NCBI GenBank assembly: GCA_023264315.1
Contig: JALQST010000056.1
Location: forward strand, 1 to 11,557
DNA: 11,557 nt
Source: Nodosilinea sp. BSH.14
Lineage (GTDB): Bacteria; Cyanobacteriota; Cyanobacteriia; Phormidesmidales; Phormidesmidaceae
Direction: 5' to 3'
The notes beneath the pieces were generated by a model that was not told the origin of the DNA, ran no database searches, and saw nothing but the letters and a program-made list of their open reading frames with translations. Shown here in pieces: positions 1-7,256 of this stretch; the stretch's first letter is position 1, and every line of letters starts with the position of its first letter. The translations under genes and the position numbers were made by a program.

Positions 1-1172
1 AGGGCGTCAATCCCTTGGTTTTGGGCGGCAGCGGTGTAGACGGTGGCCATCGTGGCGTCGGGCAGCGAGATCTTCGCCGTCCCCTCCACTAAATCCTGTT
101 TGTTGATCACCACGATTAAGGGCCGATCCTGGACGAGGTCGTAGAGGGCTTGATCCGCCTCCGTCCAGCCCGCCGTGGCATCTAGGGTGATCAGCACTAA
201 ATCTGCGGCCTGGGCCGCCCGTCGGGATCGCTCAATGCCGATCTGCTCTACCTGGTCGGTGGCGTCTCGAATTCCCGCCGTATCGAGCACCTGCACCGGA
301 ATACCACCCACCACCAGGTGCGACTCCACCACGTCGCGGGTTGTCCCTGGCAGGTCGGTGACAATGGCGCGATCCGTGCGGCTCCAGGCATTCAGCAGGC
401 TAGACTTACCCACATTGGGCCGTCCCACAATCGCCACCTTCAGCCCCGTGCGTAGGCGTTCCCCCTGTTCCGCCGTGGCCAATAGGGTGGTGACTTCCGC
501 CAGGACGGCCTGCAAGGTCTGCCGAACAGCCCCCTCGTCTAGGGGCGGCAGGTCATCCTCAAAGTCAATGCGGGCCTCCACTTCGGCCAACATATCCAAA
601 CAGCGAGAACGGAGGGCGCGGATCGGCTGGGTGAGCTTGCCCTGCACCCCCGCCAGGGCTGTCCTCGCCGCCAGGGTGGATTGCGCTGCCACCAAGTCCG
701 CTACCCCCTCCGCCTGGGTGAGGTCGAGGCGTCCGTTGAGAAAGGCCCGCAGGGTAAATTCCCCCGCCTGGGCCAGCCGCGCCCCCTGGTTCAAACACAC
801 CTGCAACACCTGCTGTACGGCCATGACGCCGCCGTGGCAGTGGAATTCCACCACGTCTTCGCGGGTGTAGGAACGGGGGGCCAGCATCAGCAACAGCAAC
901 GCCTCATCCACCGTGTGCCCGGTGGCGGGATCGGTCACGAAACCGTAGAGAATGCGGTGGCTCTCCCAGGGCTGCTGACCGGGAGCCCGAAACATGGCCT
1001 TGGCAATGGCCAGGGCCGTTACTCCAGACAACCGCACAATGCCAACGCTGCCCTGCTGCGGCACGATGGCGGTGGCAATGGCGGCAATAGTGTCCCCCTG
1101 CCCCCCTGCGGTTTGGGGGAGATCAATCTGGGCTTCAGGAGGGTCAGCGATGGGGTTCCCGGGCGATTTCAT
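1..1172 (-). CDS. mnmE: tRNA uridine-5-carboxymethylaminomethyl(34) synthesis GTPase MnmE, 3' end beyond window
   Basis: MnmE works with MnmG to modify the wobble uridine (U34) of certain tRNAs, using GTP and a folate one-carbon unit. About 390 codons are present. The N-terminal tetrahydrofolate-binding domain starts near residue 28 (IAAIATAIVPQQGSVGIVRL), and the family signature GEFTLRAFLNGRLDLTQAEG lies in the domain junction. The inserted G domain has G1 GRPNVGKS near residue 248, G2/G3 as PGTTRD and LDTAG, and G4 NKQD near residue 365. The last ~70 residues, including the conserved C-terminal C-x-G-K, lie outside the window. The start is the ATG at 1172: a TAG lies in frame 24 nt upstream of it, and no other ATG precedes the conserved core. 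This leaves about 27 residues of extra N-terminus that look poorly conserved. It lies 59 nt behind ylqD and is probably co-transcribed with it. Confidence 0.97.
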   Translation of the reverse strand, partial: MKSPGNPIADPPEAQIDLPQTAGGQGDTIAAIATAIVPQQGSVGIVRLSGVTALAIAKAMFRAPGQQPWESHRILYGFVTDPATGHTVDEALLLLMLAPRSYTREDVVEFHCHGGVMAVQQVLQVCLNQGARLAQAGEFTLRAFLNGRLDLTQAEGVADLVAAQSTLAARTALAGVQGKLTQPIRALRSRCLDMLAEVEARIDFEDDLPPLDEGAVRQTLQAVLAEVTTLLATAEQGERLRTGLKVAIVGRPNVGKSSLLNAWSRTDRAIVTDLPGTTRDVVESHLVVGGIPVQVLDTAGIRDATDQVEQIGIERSRRAAQAADLVLITLDATAGWTEADQALYDLVQDRPLIVVINKQDLVEGTAKISLPDATMATVYTAAAQNQGIDA

Positions 1173-1231
1173 CCTCGACAACTCGTTGGGATAGATCTAG
1201 CGATAGCGACGGAAATAGACCGTTGGTAGGG

Positions 1232-1681
1232 TTAAAGTTCGCCCCGAATGGCTTCGATGATACCGTCGCGAATGAGGATCTCCACCTGAAGCTTTTGCAC
1301 CAGGTTATCGCCCACCGAAACATTAAAGAAGCTTTCAACTTTGCCCTGGTCCACTTCCCTTTCCATCTCCAGCGTTTGGATCTGTTGAAGTTGTTGGAGG
1401 GTTTGGTTTTTCTGCTGAAGCAACTTGCTTTTATCTTGATTGAGGCGGTTTTGCACCTCGGTGATTTGCTGTTGAATGGCCCCATTGTCAGGGTCAGATT
1501 CGCCCTGTTTTTGTAGTTCGCTCACCACCCGTTGCCCCTGCATTTCCAACTGTTGAAGTTGACCATCAATTTGATTGATTTGGCTTTGCAGTTGCTTTTG
1601 GGCTTCTTCCTTCCACAGCGGTGTCACCACCGCTTTGATACTGACCACGCGCTTGAGCAGCAATGCTTTATTCTCCTCCAT
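1232..1681 (-). CDS. YlqD family coiled-coil protein
   Basis: A 149-residue protein resembling the YlqD family found in Bacillus and widely in cyanobacteria; its biochemical role is not known. A short N-terminal segment (LLLKRVVSIKAVVTPLWKEE) is followed by a Gln/Leu-rich coiled coil from about residue 28 to 108, broken by an acidic linker ESDPDNG. A compact C-terminal domain (VGDNLVQKLQVEILIRDGII) follows. There is no signal peptide or membrane helix, so it is probably cytoplasmic. The ATG lies 8 nt after the aas-like stop codon, pointing to co-transcription and possibly translational coupling. The first codons read ATGGAGGAG, which itself looks like a ribosome-binding sequence, so a start a few codons later (TTG at codon 7) is possible. 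The ATG is preferred because related proteins carry a few residues before the LLLKR motif. Confidence 0.85.
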   Translation of the reverse strand: MEENKALLLKRVVSIKAVVTPLWKEEAQKQLQSQINQIDGQLQQLEMQGQRVVSELQKQGESDPDNGAIQQQITEVQNRLNQDKSKLLQQKNQTLQQLQQIQTLEMEREVDQGKVESFFNVSVGDNLVQKLQVEILIRDGIIEAIRGEL

Positions 1682-1689
1682 AACCCCGC

Positions 1690-3657
1690 CTATACAAACA
1701 TCGCGTCAATCATATCGCGATACCGCTCTGTCACCACGGGACGACGCACTTTTAAGGTTTGCGTCAGCAGGCCGTTTTCGATGGAGAAGGGTTCCAGCAC
1801 CAGGCGGAAGGGGCCAATGCGGTCGTCGGGCCGATAGCCCGGTCGGTCTTTGACCTGGCGGGTCATTTCATCGCGCAGGAGCTTTTGAATCCGGTCGTCC
1901 TCTAGGGTGATGGGGCCCATGCCTTGGGAGGCGGGGGTTTCATCCCCTGGAATGGCGATGAAGAGGGACTGACTAGCGGCCCAGGCTTGCAGGGCGTCTA
2001 GATTGGGCACCACCAGGGCACCGAGGGATCGCTGATCCTGCCCCACCACCATGATTTGGTCGATGTAGGGACTGCGGATACAGGCGTCTTCGATGGGCTG
2101 GGGTTCGATGTTTTCGCCGTTGGTGAGGACGATGGTGTCCTTGGCCCGCCCGGTCAGCACCACGTTGCCGTCTTTGCTAATCCAGCCTAGGTCGCCGGTG
2201 TCGAACCAGCCTTCGGGGTCGATGGCCTTTTGGGTGGCTTCGGGGTTGCGGTAGTAGCCCTCCATCACCTGTGGCCCCCGTGCCAGGACGAGGCCCTGGC
2301 TACCCTGGGGCACTTCTTGGCGGGTTTCCAAATCCACCACCTTAATTTCGGTGAAGGGGATGGGTTGTCCGGCGGCCCCGCGCAGGTTGCTCCAGGGGCG
2401 ACGGGCGGAGAGCACCGGGGCGGTTTCCGTCAGGCCGTAGCCCACCAGCAGGGGTACACCGATGATTTCAAAGAAGCTGTCAATGTGCCGTGCCAGGGAA
2501 CCGCCACCGCTGATCAGTTGCTTCACTTCGCCCCCGGTGGCTTGGCGCACCTTACCGTAGACCAGGGCTTTGCCGACCTGGTGCAGGGGCCACAGGGCTA
2601 GAGCCGCAAGGCCAGAGGTGAGTCGCTCCACCGTCGAGAGGTTGGGGGCGTCGAGCTTCATGTCTTGGTAGCGCCAGAGGTGGGTGACATAGCGCTCGCT
2701 GAAGCCAAAGCAGGTGAAGATCAGCTTTTGTTTGCCTGCGCTTTGCTCCCGAAACTGCCGCTGCGCCCCTTCGTAGATGGATTCCCACAGGCGGGGGACG
2801 CCGACCATGTACTGGGGTTTGGTGCTCTTCAGGTCAGTTTTGAGGTGGCGAATGTTGCTGTAAATTTGGCTGCACCCATTGGCGAGCAAAAAGTATTCCG
2901 CCGTGCGCTCAAAGCTGTGCCAGGAGGGCAAAATCCCCACCACCCGATCCCCCGGTTCCGGCTGCACCACCGACCGCAGGGTGTTGATCTGGTGTAGCAG
3001 GTTGCGGTGGCTGAGCATCACCCCCTTGGGCTGGCCCGTAGTGCCGGAGGTGTAGATCAGCGTCGCCAAGTCCTCCGGCTTCATGGTGACAGGGGTGTAG
3101 GGATGATCCTTGCCCAGGGCCATCAGTTGACTGAAATTCAGGATTTTCAGCCGTTCATCGGCGGGGGGTTCCTCATCCGAAAGCAAAATCACCAGGGGAA
3201 TCGGTAGGGCATCCAACCGAGACCGCAGCCGCTTCAGGAGGGCGGCATTATCTACCACCAGCACCGTGCTTTCGCTGTGTTCGGCGATATAGAGCAGTTC
3301 CTCGGTTTCGGCGGTGCCACTGCGCACGGCATCCATGCCCCCGGCGGTCATAATCCCCTGGTCGGCAATGAGCCAGCGGTGGCTGTTATCGGCAAACAGG
3401 GCCACGTGGGCACGGTTCTCAATGCCCAACACCTGCAAGCCACTGGCAAAGGTGCGAATCGCCTCCCCCAGTTCCCAGTAGGTCAGCTTGGCAGCGGGTT
3501 TATAGTGGGGGTCATCTAGGGCCAGAATATCGCTGTACTTTTCCGCCACGATGGGCCAAATTTCGTGGATGGCCTGGAGGTGTTCGTAGGGATTTTGGCC
3601 CGATAGATAGGCGCGGTCGCGCTGGCGAACCGCTTGCAGAGCGTCACTAAGGGTCAT
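1690..3657 (-). CDS. aas: Long-chain acyl-ACP synthetase / fatty acid--CoA ligase (AMP-forming)
   Basis: An ANL-superfamily adenylating enzyme of 655 residues. It activates fatty acids with ATP and passes them to a thiol acceptor; in cyanobacteria the main enzyme of this class is an acyl-ACP synthetase that recycles free fatty acids from membrane lipids. Visible motifs: the ATP/AMP-binding loop LIYTSGTTGQPKGV at residues 200-213, GYGLTETAPV at 406-415, the GWFDTGDLGW motif at 483-492, the hinge region GRAKDTIVLTNGENIEP at 503-519, and the C-terminal catalytic lysine K636 in TLKVRR. The length matches cyanobacterial homologues. The reading frame stays open another 106 codons upstream to 3975, but that part is proline/arginine-rich, crosses a palindromic repeat and lacks family similarity, so the ATG at 3657 is chosen. 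Acceptor choice (ACP or CoA) cannot be told from sequence. First gene of an apparent operon with ylqD and mnmE. Confidence 0.92.
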   Translation of the reverse strand: MTLSDALQAVRQRDRAYLSGQNPYEHLQAIHEIWPIVAEKYSDILALDDPHYKPAAKLTYWELGEAIRTFASGLQVLGIENRAHVALFADNSHRWLIADQGIMTAGGMDAVRSGTAETEELLYIAEHSESTVLVVDNAALLKRLRSRLDALPIPLVILLSDEEPPADERLKILNFSQLMALGKDHPYTPVTMKPEDLATLIYTSGTTGQPKGVMLSHRNLLHQINTLRSVVQPEPGDRVVGILPSWHSFERTAEYFLLANGCSQIYSNIRHLKTDLKSTKPQYMVGVPRLWESIYEGAQRQFREQSAGKQKLIFTCFGFSERYVTHLWRYQDMKLDAPNLSTVERLTSGLAALALWPLHQVGKALVYGKVRQATGGEVKQLISGGGSLARHIDSFFEIIGVPLLVGYGLTETAPVLSARRPWSNLRGAAGQPIPFTEIKVVDLETRQEVPQGSQGLVLARGPQVMEGYYRNPEATQKAIDPEGWFDTGDLGWISKDGNVVLTGRAKDTIVLTNGENIEPQPIEDACIRSPYIDQIMVVGQDQRSLGALVVPNLDALQAWAASQSLFIAIPGDETPASQGMGPITLEDDRIQKLLRDEMTRQVKDRPGYRPDDRIGPFRLVLEPFSIENGLLTQTLKVRRPVVTERYRDMIDAMFV

Positions 3658-3923
3658 GGGGGGCACCAAGAACAACGTTGAAATCCAACCGTGAAGGTAA
3701 ACGTATGGAAGGCAAGTTAAGTAGAACGTAAAAAGGTAGAAGGCCCAGGGGTTGGATCCCCAGCGGTGGAAATGTCCAACCTGGGAACCCCCATCGCTTG
3801 GGGCAAGCAAAACGGGGATTGGGCTAATCCTACCGCAGCCTCGGCAGAGCCTAACCCTTTGTACCCTAGCCCTTTCTGAAACCAGCGGTACGGCATCCCG
3901 GCCCAGACAGCGCCCGTGGACGA

Positions 3924-4012
3924 CCTCACCCCCAGCCCCTCTCCTCCCAGGAGAGGGGAGCCGGAAGGGCATCAAAGGCCTTCTCCCCCAGGGAGAGGGA
4001 TTTAGGGTGAGG
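3924..4012. repeat. Palindromic intergenic repeat with two internal hairpins (REP/MITE-like)
   Basis: Bounded by an 8-bp inverted repeat, CCTCACCC at 3924-3931 and GGGTGAGG at 4005-4012. Inside are two hairpins. One is a perfect 10-bp stem, CCCCTCTCCT at 3936-3945 and AGGAGAGGGG at 3949-3958, with a 3-nt loop. The other is a 6-bp stem, TCTCCC at 3982-3987 and GGGAGA at 3991-3996, also with a 3-nt loop. The cloverleaf-like fold with outer arms matches the style of dispersed cyanobacterial palindromic repeats that begin CCTCACCCC and contain CTCTCCC/GGGAGAG. No T-run follows, so it is not a typical terminator. Only one copy is visible here, so its repetitive nature is inferred from resemblance. 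Confidence 0.65.
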
Positions 4013-4090
4013 TTCAGATCGCAGCCGAAGCGGGGTTTGTAATCTACTGAAGATGGCCACGACGTCAGGAATTTATACTTATGGCGCAGT

Positions 4091-4099
4091 TGCTATAAT
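4091..4099 (+). promoter_or_regulatory. Extended -10 promoter for the pseudouridine synthase/RodZ-like pair
   Basis: TGCTATAAT is a perfect extended -10 element (TG-N-TATAAT). The -35 region about 17 nt upstream (around 4071-4076, AT-rich) is weak, as is usual for extended -10 promoters. Transcription would start near 4106, giving a leader of about 30 nt before the ATG at 4136. An AAGG at 4124-4127 sits 8 nt before that ATG as a plausible ribosome-binding site. The placement also argues against the in-frame GTG at 4103 as start. Confidence 0.55.
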
Positions 4100-4135
4100 G
4101 GGGTGTCGGTTTTGTCCATCCTTAAGGCTCTTTCC

Positions 4136-4924
4136 ATGGCAGAGCGTCTGCAAAAACTCTTAGCCCAACACGGCCTTGCTTCCCGTCGTCGGGCGGAGGC
4201 GTGGATTGCGGCGGGGCGGGTTCAGGTGAATGGGGTGCCCGCTCACCTGGGCCAAAAGGTAGACCTGGAGCGTGATCGCGTCACCGTGGATGATCGGCCT
4301 CTGATGCCCCAGCCGCGACCCCAGCTTTGCTATCTGCTCCTGCATAAGCCCCTCGGTATGGTGTCCACCTGCGCCGATCCGGAAGGGCGTCCCACGGTGC
4401 TCGATGCCCTGCCCCCTGATCTGCGAGCCTTGGGGCTGCACCCCGTGGGGCGGCTCGATACCTACTCTAGCGGTGTCCTGATTTTGACCAATGACGGCGA
4501 CTTTACCTACCGTCTCACCCATCCCAAACACGATTTAGCCAAGCACTATCGGGTGCGCGTGGCCGGACAGGTTGCGCCGGAGACCTTGTCCCAGTGGCAA
4601 GAGGGGGTGTGCTTAGAGGGTCGCCTGACCCGCCCCGCCGTGGTGGAACGGCTAGGATCCTCCAGCCCCGATCACACCGACTTGGCCATTACCCTATGGG
4701 AGGGCCGCAACCGCCAAATTCGCCGGGTTGCCGAAGCGCTCGGCCATCGGGTATTGCGCCTGCATCGGCTGGCGGTGGGGTCTGTGAGGTTAGGAAAGCT
4801 TAAAAGGGGGGCTTACCGATCTTTATCTGAAGCCGAAATTAGGGCATTATTAGCTGAGTCGGAAGTTGATCCGATACCTCCACGGCTATCCGCCCAGGTC
4901 TTAGCTGGTACGTCGCCGTTTTAG
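4136..4924 (+). CDS. RsuA/RluB-family pseudouridine synthase
   Basis: A 262-residue enzyme that converts uridine to pseudouridine in RNA, most likely ribosomal RNA. An S4 RNA-binding domain occupies residues 3-50 (RLQKLLAQHGLASRRRAEAW). The catalytic domain includes LLLHKPLGMVST near 67-78, the active-site motif GRLDTYSSGVLILTNDGD at 105-122 with catalytic Asp108, and EGRNRQIRRVAEALGHRVLR at 189-208. These place it in the RsuA/RluB/RluE/RluF branch; the N-terminal S4 domain fits RsuA, RluB or RluF. The exact target nucleotide cannot be read from sequence, so no symbol is given. The ATG at 4136 is preferred over a GTG at 4103, which lies upstream of the predicted transcription start. The stop codon overlaps by one base the GTG start of the next gene, so the two are probably co-transcribed and perhaps translationally coupled. 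Confidence 0.93.
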   Translation: MAERLQKLLAQHGLASRRRAEAWIAAGRVQVNGVPAHLGQKVDLERDRVTVDDRPLMPQPRPQLCYLLLHKPLGMVSTCADPEGRPTVLDALPPDLRALGLHPVGRLDTYSSGVLILTNDGDFTYRLTHPKHDLAKHYRVRVAGQVAPETLSQWQEGVCLEGRLTRPAVVERLGSSSPDHTDLAITLWEGRNRQIRRVAEALGHRVLRLHRLAVGSVRLGKLKRGAYRSLSEAEIRALLAESEVDPIPPRLSAQVLAGTSPF

Positions 4925-5715
4925 TGAATGCTCCCTGTATGAAGACAAAACAGTCGGTTGACTCTAACAGCCTGTACCATAGCCAGCTCACTGAGTTAGG
5001 AAACTTGTTACAGACGGCTCGGCAGGATCAGGGTTATTCCCTAGAGACCATGGCCAGCAAAACGTTGATTCGGGCCAGTCTTCTCAACGCCATCGAGCAG
5101 GGCAACCTGATGGGCTTGCCAGAACCTGTCTATATTCGGGGGCTGCTACGGCGCTACGGCGATGCCCTCGGGCTAGATGGGGAAACCCTAGCCAGCCAAT
5201 TTTTTACCCCGACCCGGGCCAAGGTACGATCCTGGAAAGACTCCCCCGCTGCCCAACTGCGCCCCCTGCACCTCTATGCCGCCTACTTTGTGGTGCTGAT
5301 GGCGGCGGTGAGTGGGTTGTCCCGTGTGCTCCGGCAAACGGCCCCAGAGAACACCTTTCTGCCCCCCCTCGAACCCCTGAATTCGGTGGAATCTCCCACG
5401 GCCCCAGCGGTTCCCGCCCCCCCCCCTGCCCCTCCCCAGGTGAGCGAGCCCAATTCCCCAATTGCGGTTAAAACCACTCTCACGGATCAATCGTGGATGC
5501 GTGTCACCGCCGACGGTAGTACCCAATTTGAGGGCATCCTCCAACCCGGAGACAGCCGACTCTGGACGGCGAATCAAGCCTTGACCATTCGAGCTGGCAA
5601 CGCCGGGGCCGTCGTCGTGAGCTACAACAATCAGCAAGGGGTACCCCTGGGCCAACTCGGCACCGTGAAGGAAGTCACCTATTCCCCCGACAAAATGCTG
5701 AGCCTCGCGCCCTAG
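4924..5715 (+). CDS. RodZ-like helix-turn-helix membrane protein with DUF4115-like C-terminal domain
   Basis: 263 residues. Residues about 22-92 form a RodZ-type helix-turn-helix domain (LGNLLQTARQDQGYSLE, then VYIRGLLRRYGDALGLD). A single hydrophobic helix follows at about 114-136 (LHLYAAYFVVLMAAVSGLSR), then a proline-rich linker (about 147-175) and a C-terminal beta-rich domain (about 182-256; SWMRVTADGSTQFEGILQPG), the usual DUF4115-like module. In RodZ proteins the N-terminal domain is cytoplasmic and contacts MreB, and the tail is outside the membrane. This supports a role in cell shape or envelope organisation but does not prove it. The GTG at 4924 overlaps the upstream TAG; an ATG at 4939 is an equally possible start and would drop five residues. 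Neither has a clear ribosome-binding site, which fits coupling to the upstream gene. Confidence 0.85.
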   Translation: MNAPCMKTKQSVDSNSLYHSQLTELGNLLQTARQDQGYSLETMASKTLIRASLLNAIEQGNLMGLPEPVYIRGLLRRYGDALGLDGETLASQFFTPTRAKVRSWKDSPAAQLRPLHLYAAYFVVLMAAVSGLSRVLRQTAPENTFLPPLEPLNSVESPTAPAVPAPPPAPPQVSEPNSPIAVKTTLTDQSWMRVTADGSTQFEGILQPGDSRLWTANQALTIRAGNAGAVVVSYNNQQGVPLGQLGTVKEVTYSPDKMLSLAP

Positions 5716-5773
5716 CCGCTGTGGGTTAACTTTCCCATAGGTAGGCAGAGATTCCCGAAACGATGGGGGCATA

Positions 5774-5866
5774 GTGACGGTGCCGGTGCACGAAGCCCAG
5801 GGTTATCTCTACAGCCAACCCCTGCCCCAGGCCATCGATGCCATCCCCGCCCGCCAGACGGTCTAG
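5774..5866 (+). pseudogene. Possible remnant of an EAL-domain C-terminus
   Basis: This 30-codon stretch between the convergent RodZ-like and aroB genes translates to a peptide containing HEAQGYLYSQPLP before a TAG stop. It resembles the end of EAL (c-di-GMP phosphodiesterase) domains, where a GQGYLFSRPLP-type sequence is typical. The same frame is closed upstream by a TAG at 5738-5740 and nothing upstream looks like the rest of the domain. If real, it is a decayed fragment or recombination scar. The match is short and could be chance. Confidence 0.3.
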
Positions 5867-5924
5867 GTGAGGATGGGTTGCCGGTGGTTCTTTGGGAACT
5901 CGGGGTGGGGAGGCGGCTGGGGGG

Positions 5925-7037
5925 TTACTTTCGGCTCGCGGCCAGGGCGGCATAGATCACCTCTTGGGTGACATCTCCGGTGACGATGGCCGCTCCGATG
6001 CCCTGGGGCAGCACAAACCGCACCTGGCCGTCCTCCACCTTTTTGTCGCCTTGGAGGAGGTGCAGAATGTCCTCATCCTGGAGGGCAGCGGGGATGGCGG
6101 CGGGCAGGCCGGTTTTTTCGATCAACTGATGCTGACGGGCGGCGTCCTCTTTGCTCCAGTAGCCCAACAGGGTGGCGATGTGACCAGCGGCAACCATACC
6201 AATGGCCACGGCTTCCCCGTGGTTGACGCCTCGGTAGTGGGTGAGGCTTTCCACCGCATGGCCGATGGTGTGGCCATAGTTGAGGATGGCCCGCAGTCCG
6301 GCTTCTTTTTCGTCCTGGGAGACGACTGCGGCCTTGGCTTGGCAGGATCGGGTGAGGATTTGGTGGCGCAGGTCGTCGCTGAGGAAGCGGAATTGATCCA
6401 GCCGTTCGGCGGATTCTAGGGCGGCGAAGAGTTCCGCGTCCCAAATGACGCCATACTTAATCACCTCGGCCATCCCGGCCCGAAATTCCCGAGGGGGAAG
6501 GGTCTTGAGCACGATGGGATCAATCACCACCAGGCGGGGCTGGTGGAAAGCCCCAATCAGGTTTTTGCCCTGGGGATGGTTTACCCCGGTTTTGCCGCCA
6601 ATGGAGGCATCCACCATGGCCAGCAGGGAGGTGGGAATTTGCACAAACCGGATGCCCCGTAGCCAGGTGGCTGCCGCAAATCCAGTCATATCACCAATGA
6701 CGCCGCCCCCTAGGGCCACCATGGCCGATTGCCGTTCAAGCCGGAACGCTAGGGCGGCATCGTAGAGGGTTTGGATGGACTTTAGGGTTTTATAGCGCTC
6801 GCCAGCGGGCAGCAGACAGTATTGCACCGCATAGCCAGCCTGGGTGAGGGCCGCCACTACCGTTTCCCCGTAGTGGCGGAAAATGGCTGGATTGGACACC
6901 AGCAGCAGGCGTTGACCGGGCTTTATCAGGGGCTTATTGGGATGGGCTAACCAGGCTCCCACCTGTTCTAACCCTTGGTTAGCTACCACAATGTCGTAGG
7001 GAGAATCGGGCAGAGGAACGGGGATAACGGTTTTCAT
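5925..7037 (-). CDS. aroB: 3-dehydroquinate synthase
   Basis: A 370-residue enzyme of the shikimate pathway. It converts DAHP to 3-dehydroquinate using NAD+ and a divalent metal, in the cytoplasm. Motifs: LPAGERYKTL at 76-85, the NAD-binding loop GGGVIGD at 110-116, PTSLLAMVDASIGGKTGVN at 135-153, and EVIKYG at 191-196. The metal-binding histidine region LNYGHTIGH lies at 252-260 and VNHGEAVAIG at 271-280, with DKK at 331-333. By alignment from memory with Bacillus AroB, the metal ligands are Glu191, His256 and His273. Length is typical and the frame is intact. The ATG at 7037 gives the expected N-terminus (VPLPDSPYDIVV). It follows purB on the same strand but is separated by 219 nt with two hairpins, so it probably has its own promoter. 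Confidence 0.98.
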   Translation of the reverse strand: MKTVIPVPLPDSPYDIVVANQGLEQVGAWLAHPNKPLIKPGQRLLLVSNPAIFRHYGETVVAALTQAGYAVQYCLLPAGERYKTLKSIQTLYDAALAFRLERQSAMVALGGGVIGDMTGFAAATWLRGIRFVQIPTSLLAMVDASIGGKTGVNHPQGKNLIGAFHQPRLVVIDPIVLKTLPPREFRAGMAEVIKYGVIWDAELFAALESAERLDQFRFLSDDLRHQILTRSCQAKAAVVSQDEKEAGLRAILNYGHTIGHAVESLTHYRGVNHGEAVAIGMVAAGHIATLLGYWSKEDAARQHQLIEKTGLPAAIPAALQDEDILHLLQGDKKVEDGQVRFVLPQGIGAAIVTGDVTQEVIYAALAASRK

Positions 7038-7183
7038 AGCAACACGCCAAGACCTTTAGAGAAAATGACCAACCGGAAAAAAGCGCCCTATCCGCCGAAG
7101 CTGACAGGGTAACGGAGCCAAGGAACGATGGAACCCGTAGAACGAATCATACTCAAGCGGGCGACGGGCCTAACGCTTTATCA

Positions 7184-7206
7184 GGGCGAGGGAGGGAACC
7201 TCGCCC
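7184..7206. repeat. Inverted repeat between aroB and purB
   Basis: GGGCGAGG at 7184-7191 pairs perfectly with CCTCGCCC at 7199-7206 around a 7-nt loop. No T-run follows on either strand. The sequence style (GAGGTTCCCTCGCCC when read on the minus strand) looks like a dispersed cyanobacterial intergenic palindrome. It may also help end purB transcription or mark the aroB leader. Confidence 0.5.
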
Positions 7207-7227
7207 CTACGGGGTTACGGATGAAGG

Positions 7228-7247
7228 CGCGGGAGGGGAATCTCGCG
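7228..7247 (-). terminator. Hairpin just after purB, possible terminator
   Basis: A 7-bp stem (CGCGGGA at 7228-7234 with TCTCGCG at 7241-7247, one G-T pair) closes a 6-nt loop. It lies 9 nt past the purB stop codon on the minus strand. It lacks a U-tract, so intrinsic termination is uncertain. Its loop sequence resembles that of the neighbouring hairpin at 7184-7206, suggesting the two are related copies. Confidence 0.35.
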
Positions 7248-7256
7248 AGCCTTGGC

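Larger units (their letters stand above)
3658..4135. other. Divergent intergenic region, 478 nt
   Basis: Lies between the divergent starts of the acyl-ACP synthetase (minus) and the pseudouridine synthase (plus), so it should hold both promoters. The rightward one is clear (extended -10 at 4091-4099). For the leftward gene I found no convincing -10/-35 pair. The centre holds an 89-bp palindromic repeat at 3924-4012. No gene with family-like sequence is seen; the long minus-strand open frame crossing it looks like a chance extension of the synthetase. Confidence 0.7.

Noticed and set aside
175..870. A 231-codon plus-strand frame over mnmE
   Set aside because: It is the opposite-strand shadow of mnmE, whose G-domain motifs are unmistakable on the minus strand.
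3658..3975. 106-codon N-terminal extension of the acyl-ACP synthetase, including a hydrophobic stretch that could pass for a membrane anchor
   Set aside because: It runs through intergenic DNA and a palindromic repeat, has no similarity to family members, and the ATG at 3657 gives the normal length.
4103..4135. GTG at 4103 as start of the pseudouridine synthase
   Set aside because: It lies upstream of the transcription start predicted from the extended -10 at 4091-4099, and adds 11 residues not typical before the S4 domain.
5726..5953. A 75-codon minus-strand frame crossing the aroB 3' end
   Set aside because: It overlaps the end of aroB in another frame, is proline-rich, and shows no recognisable domain.
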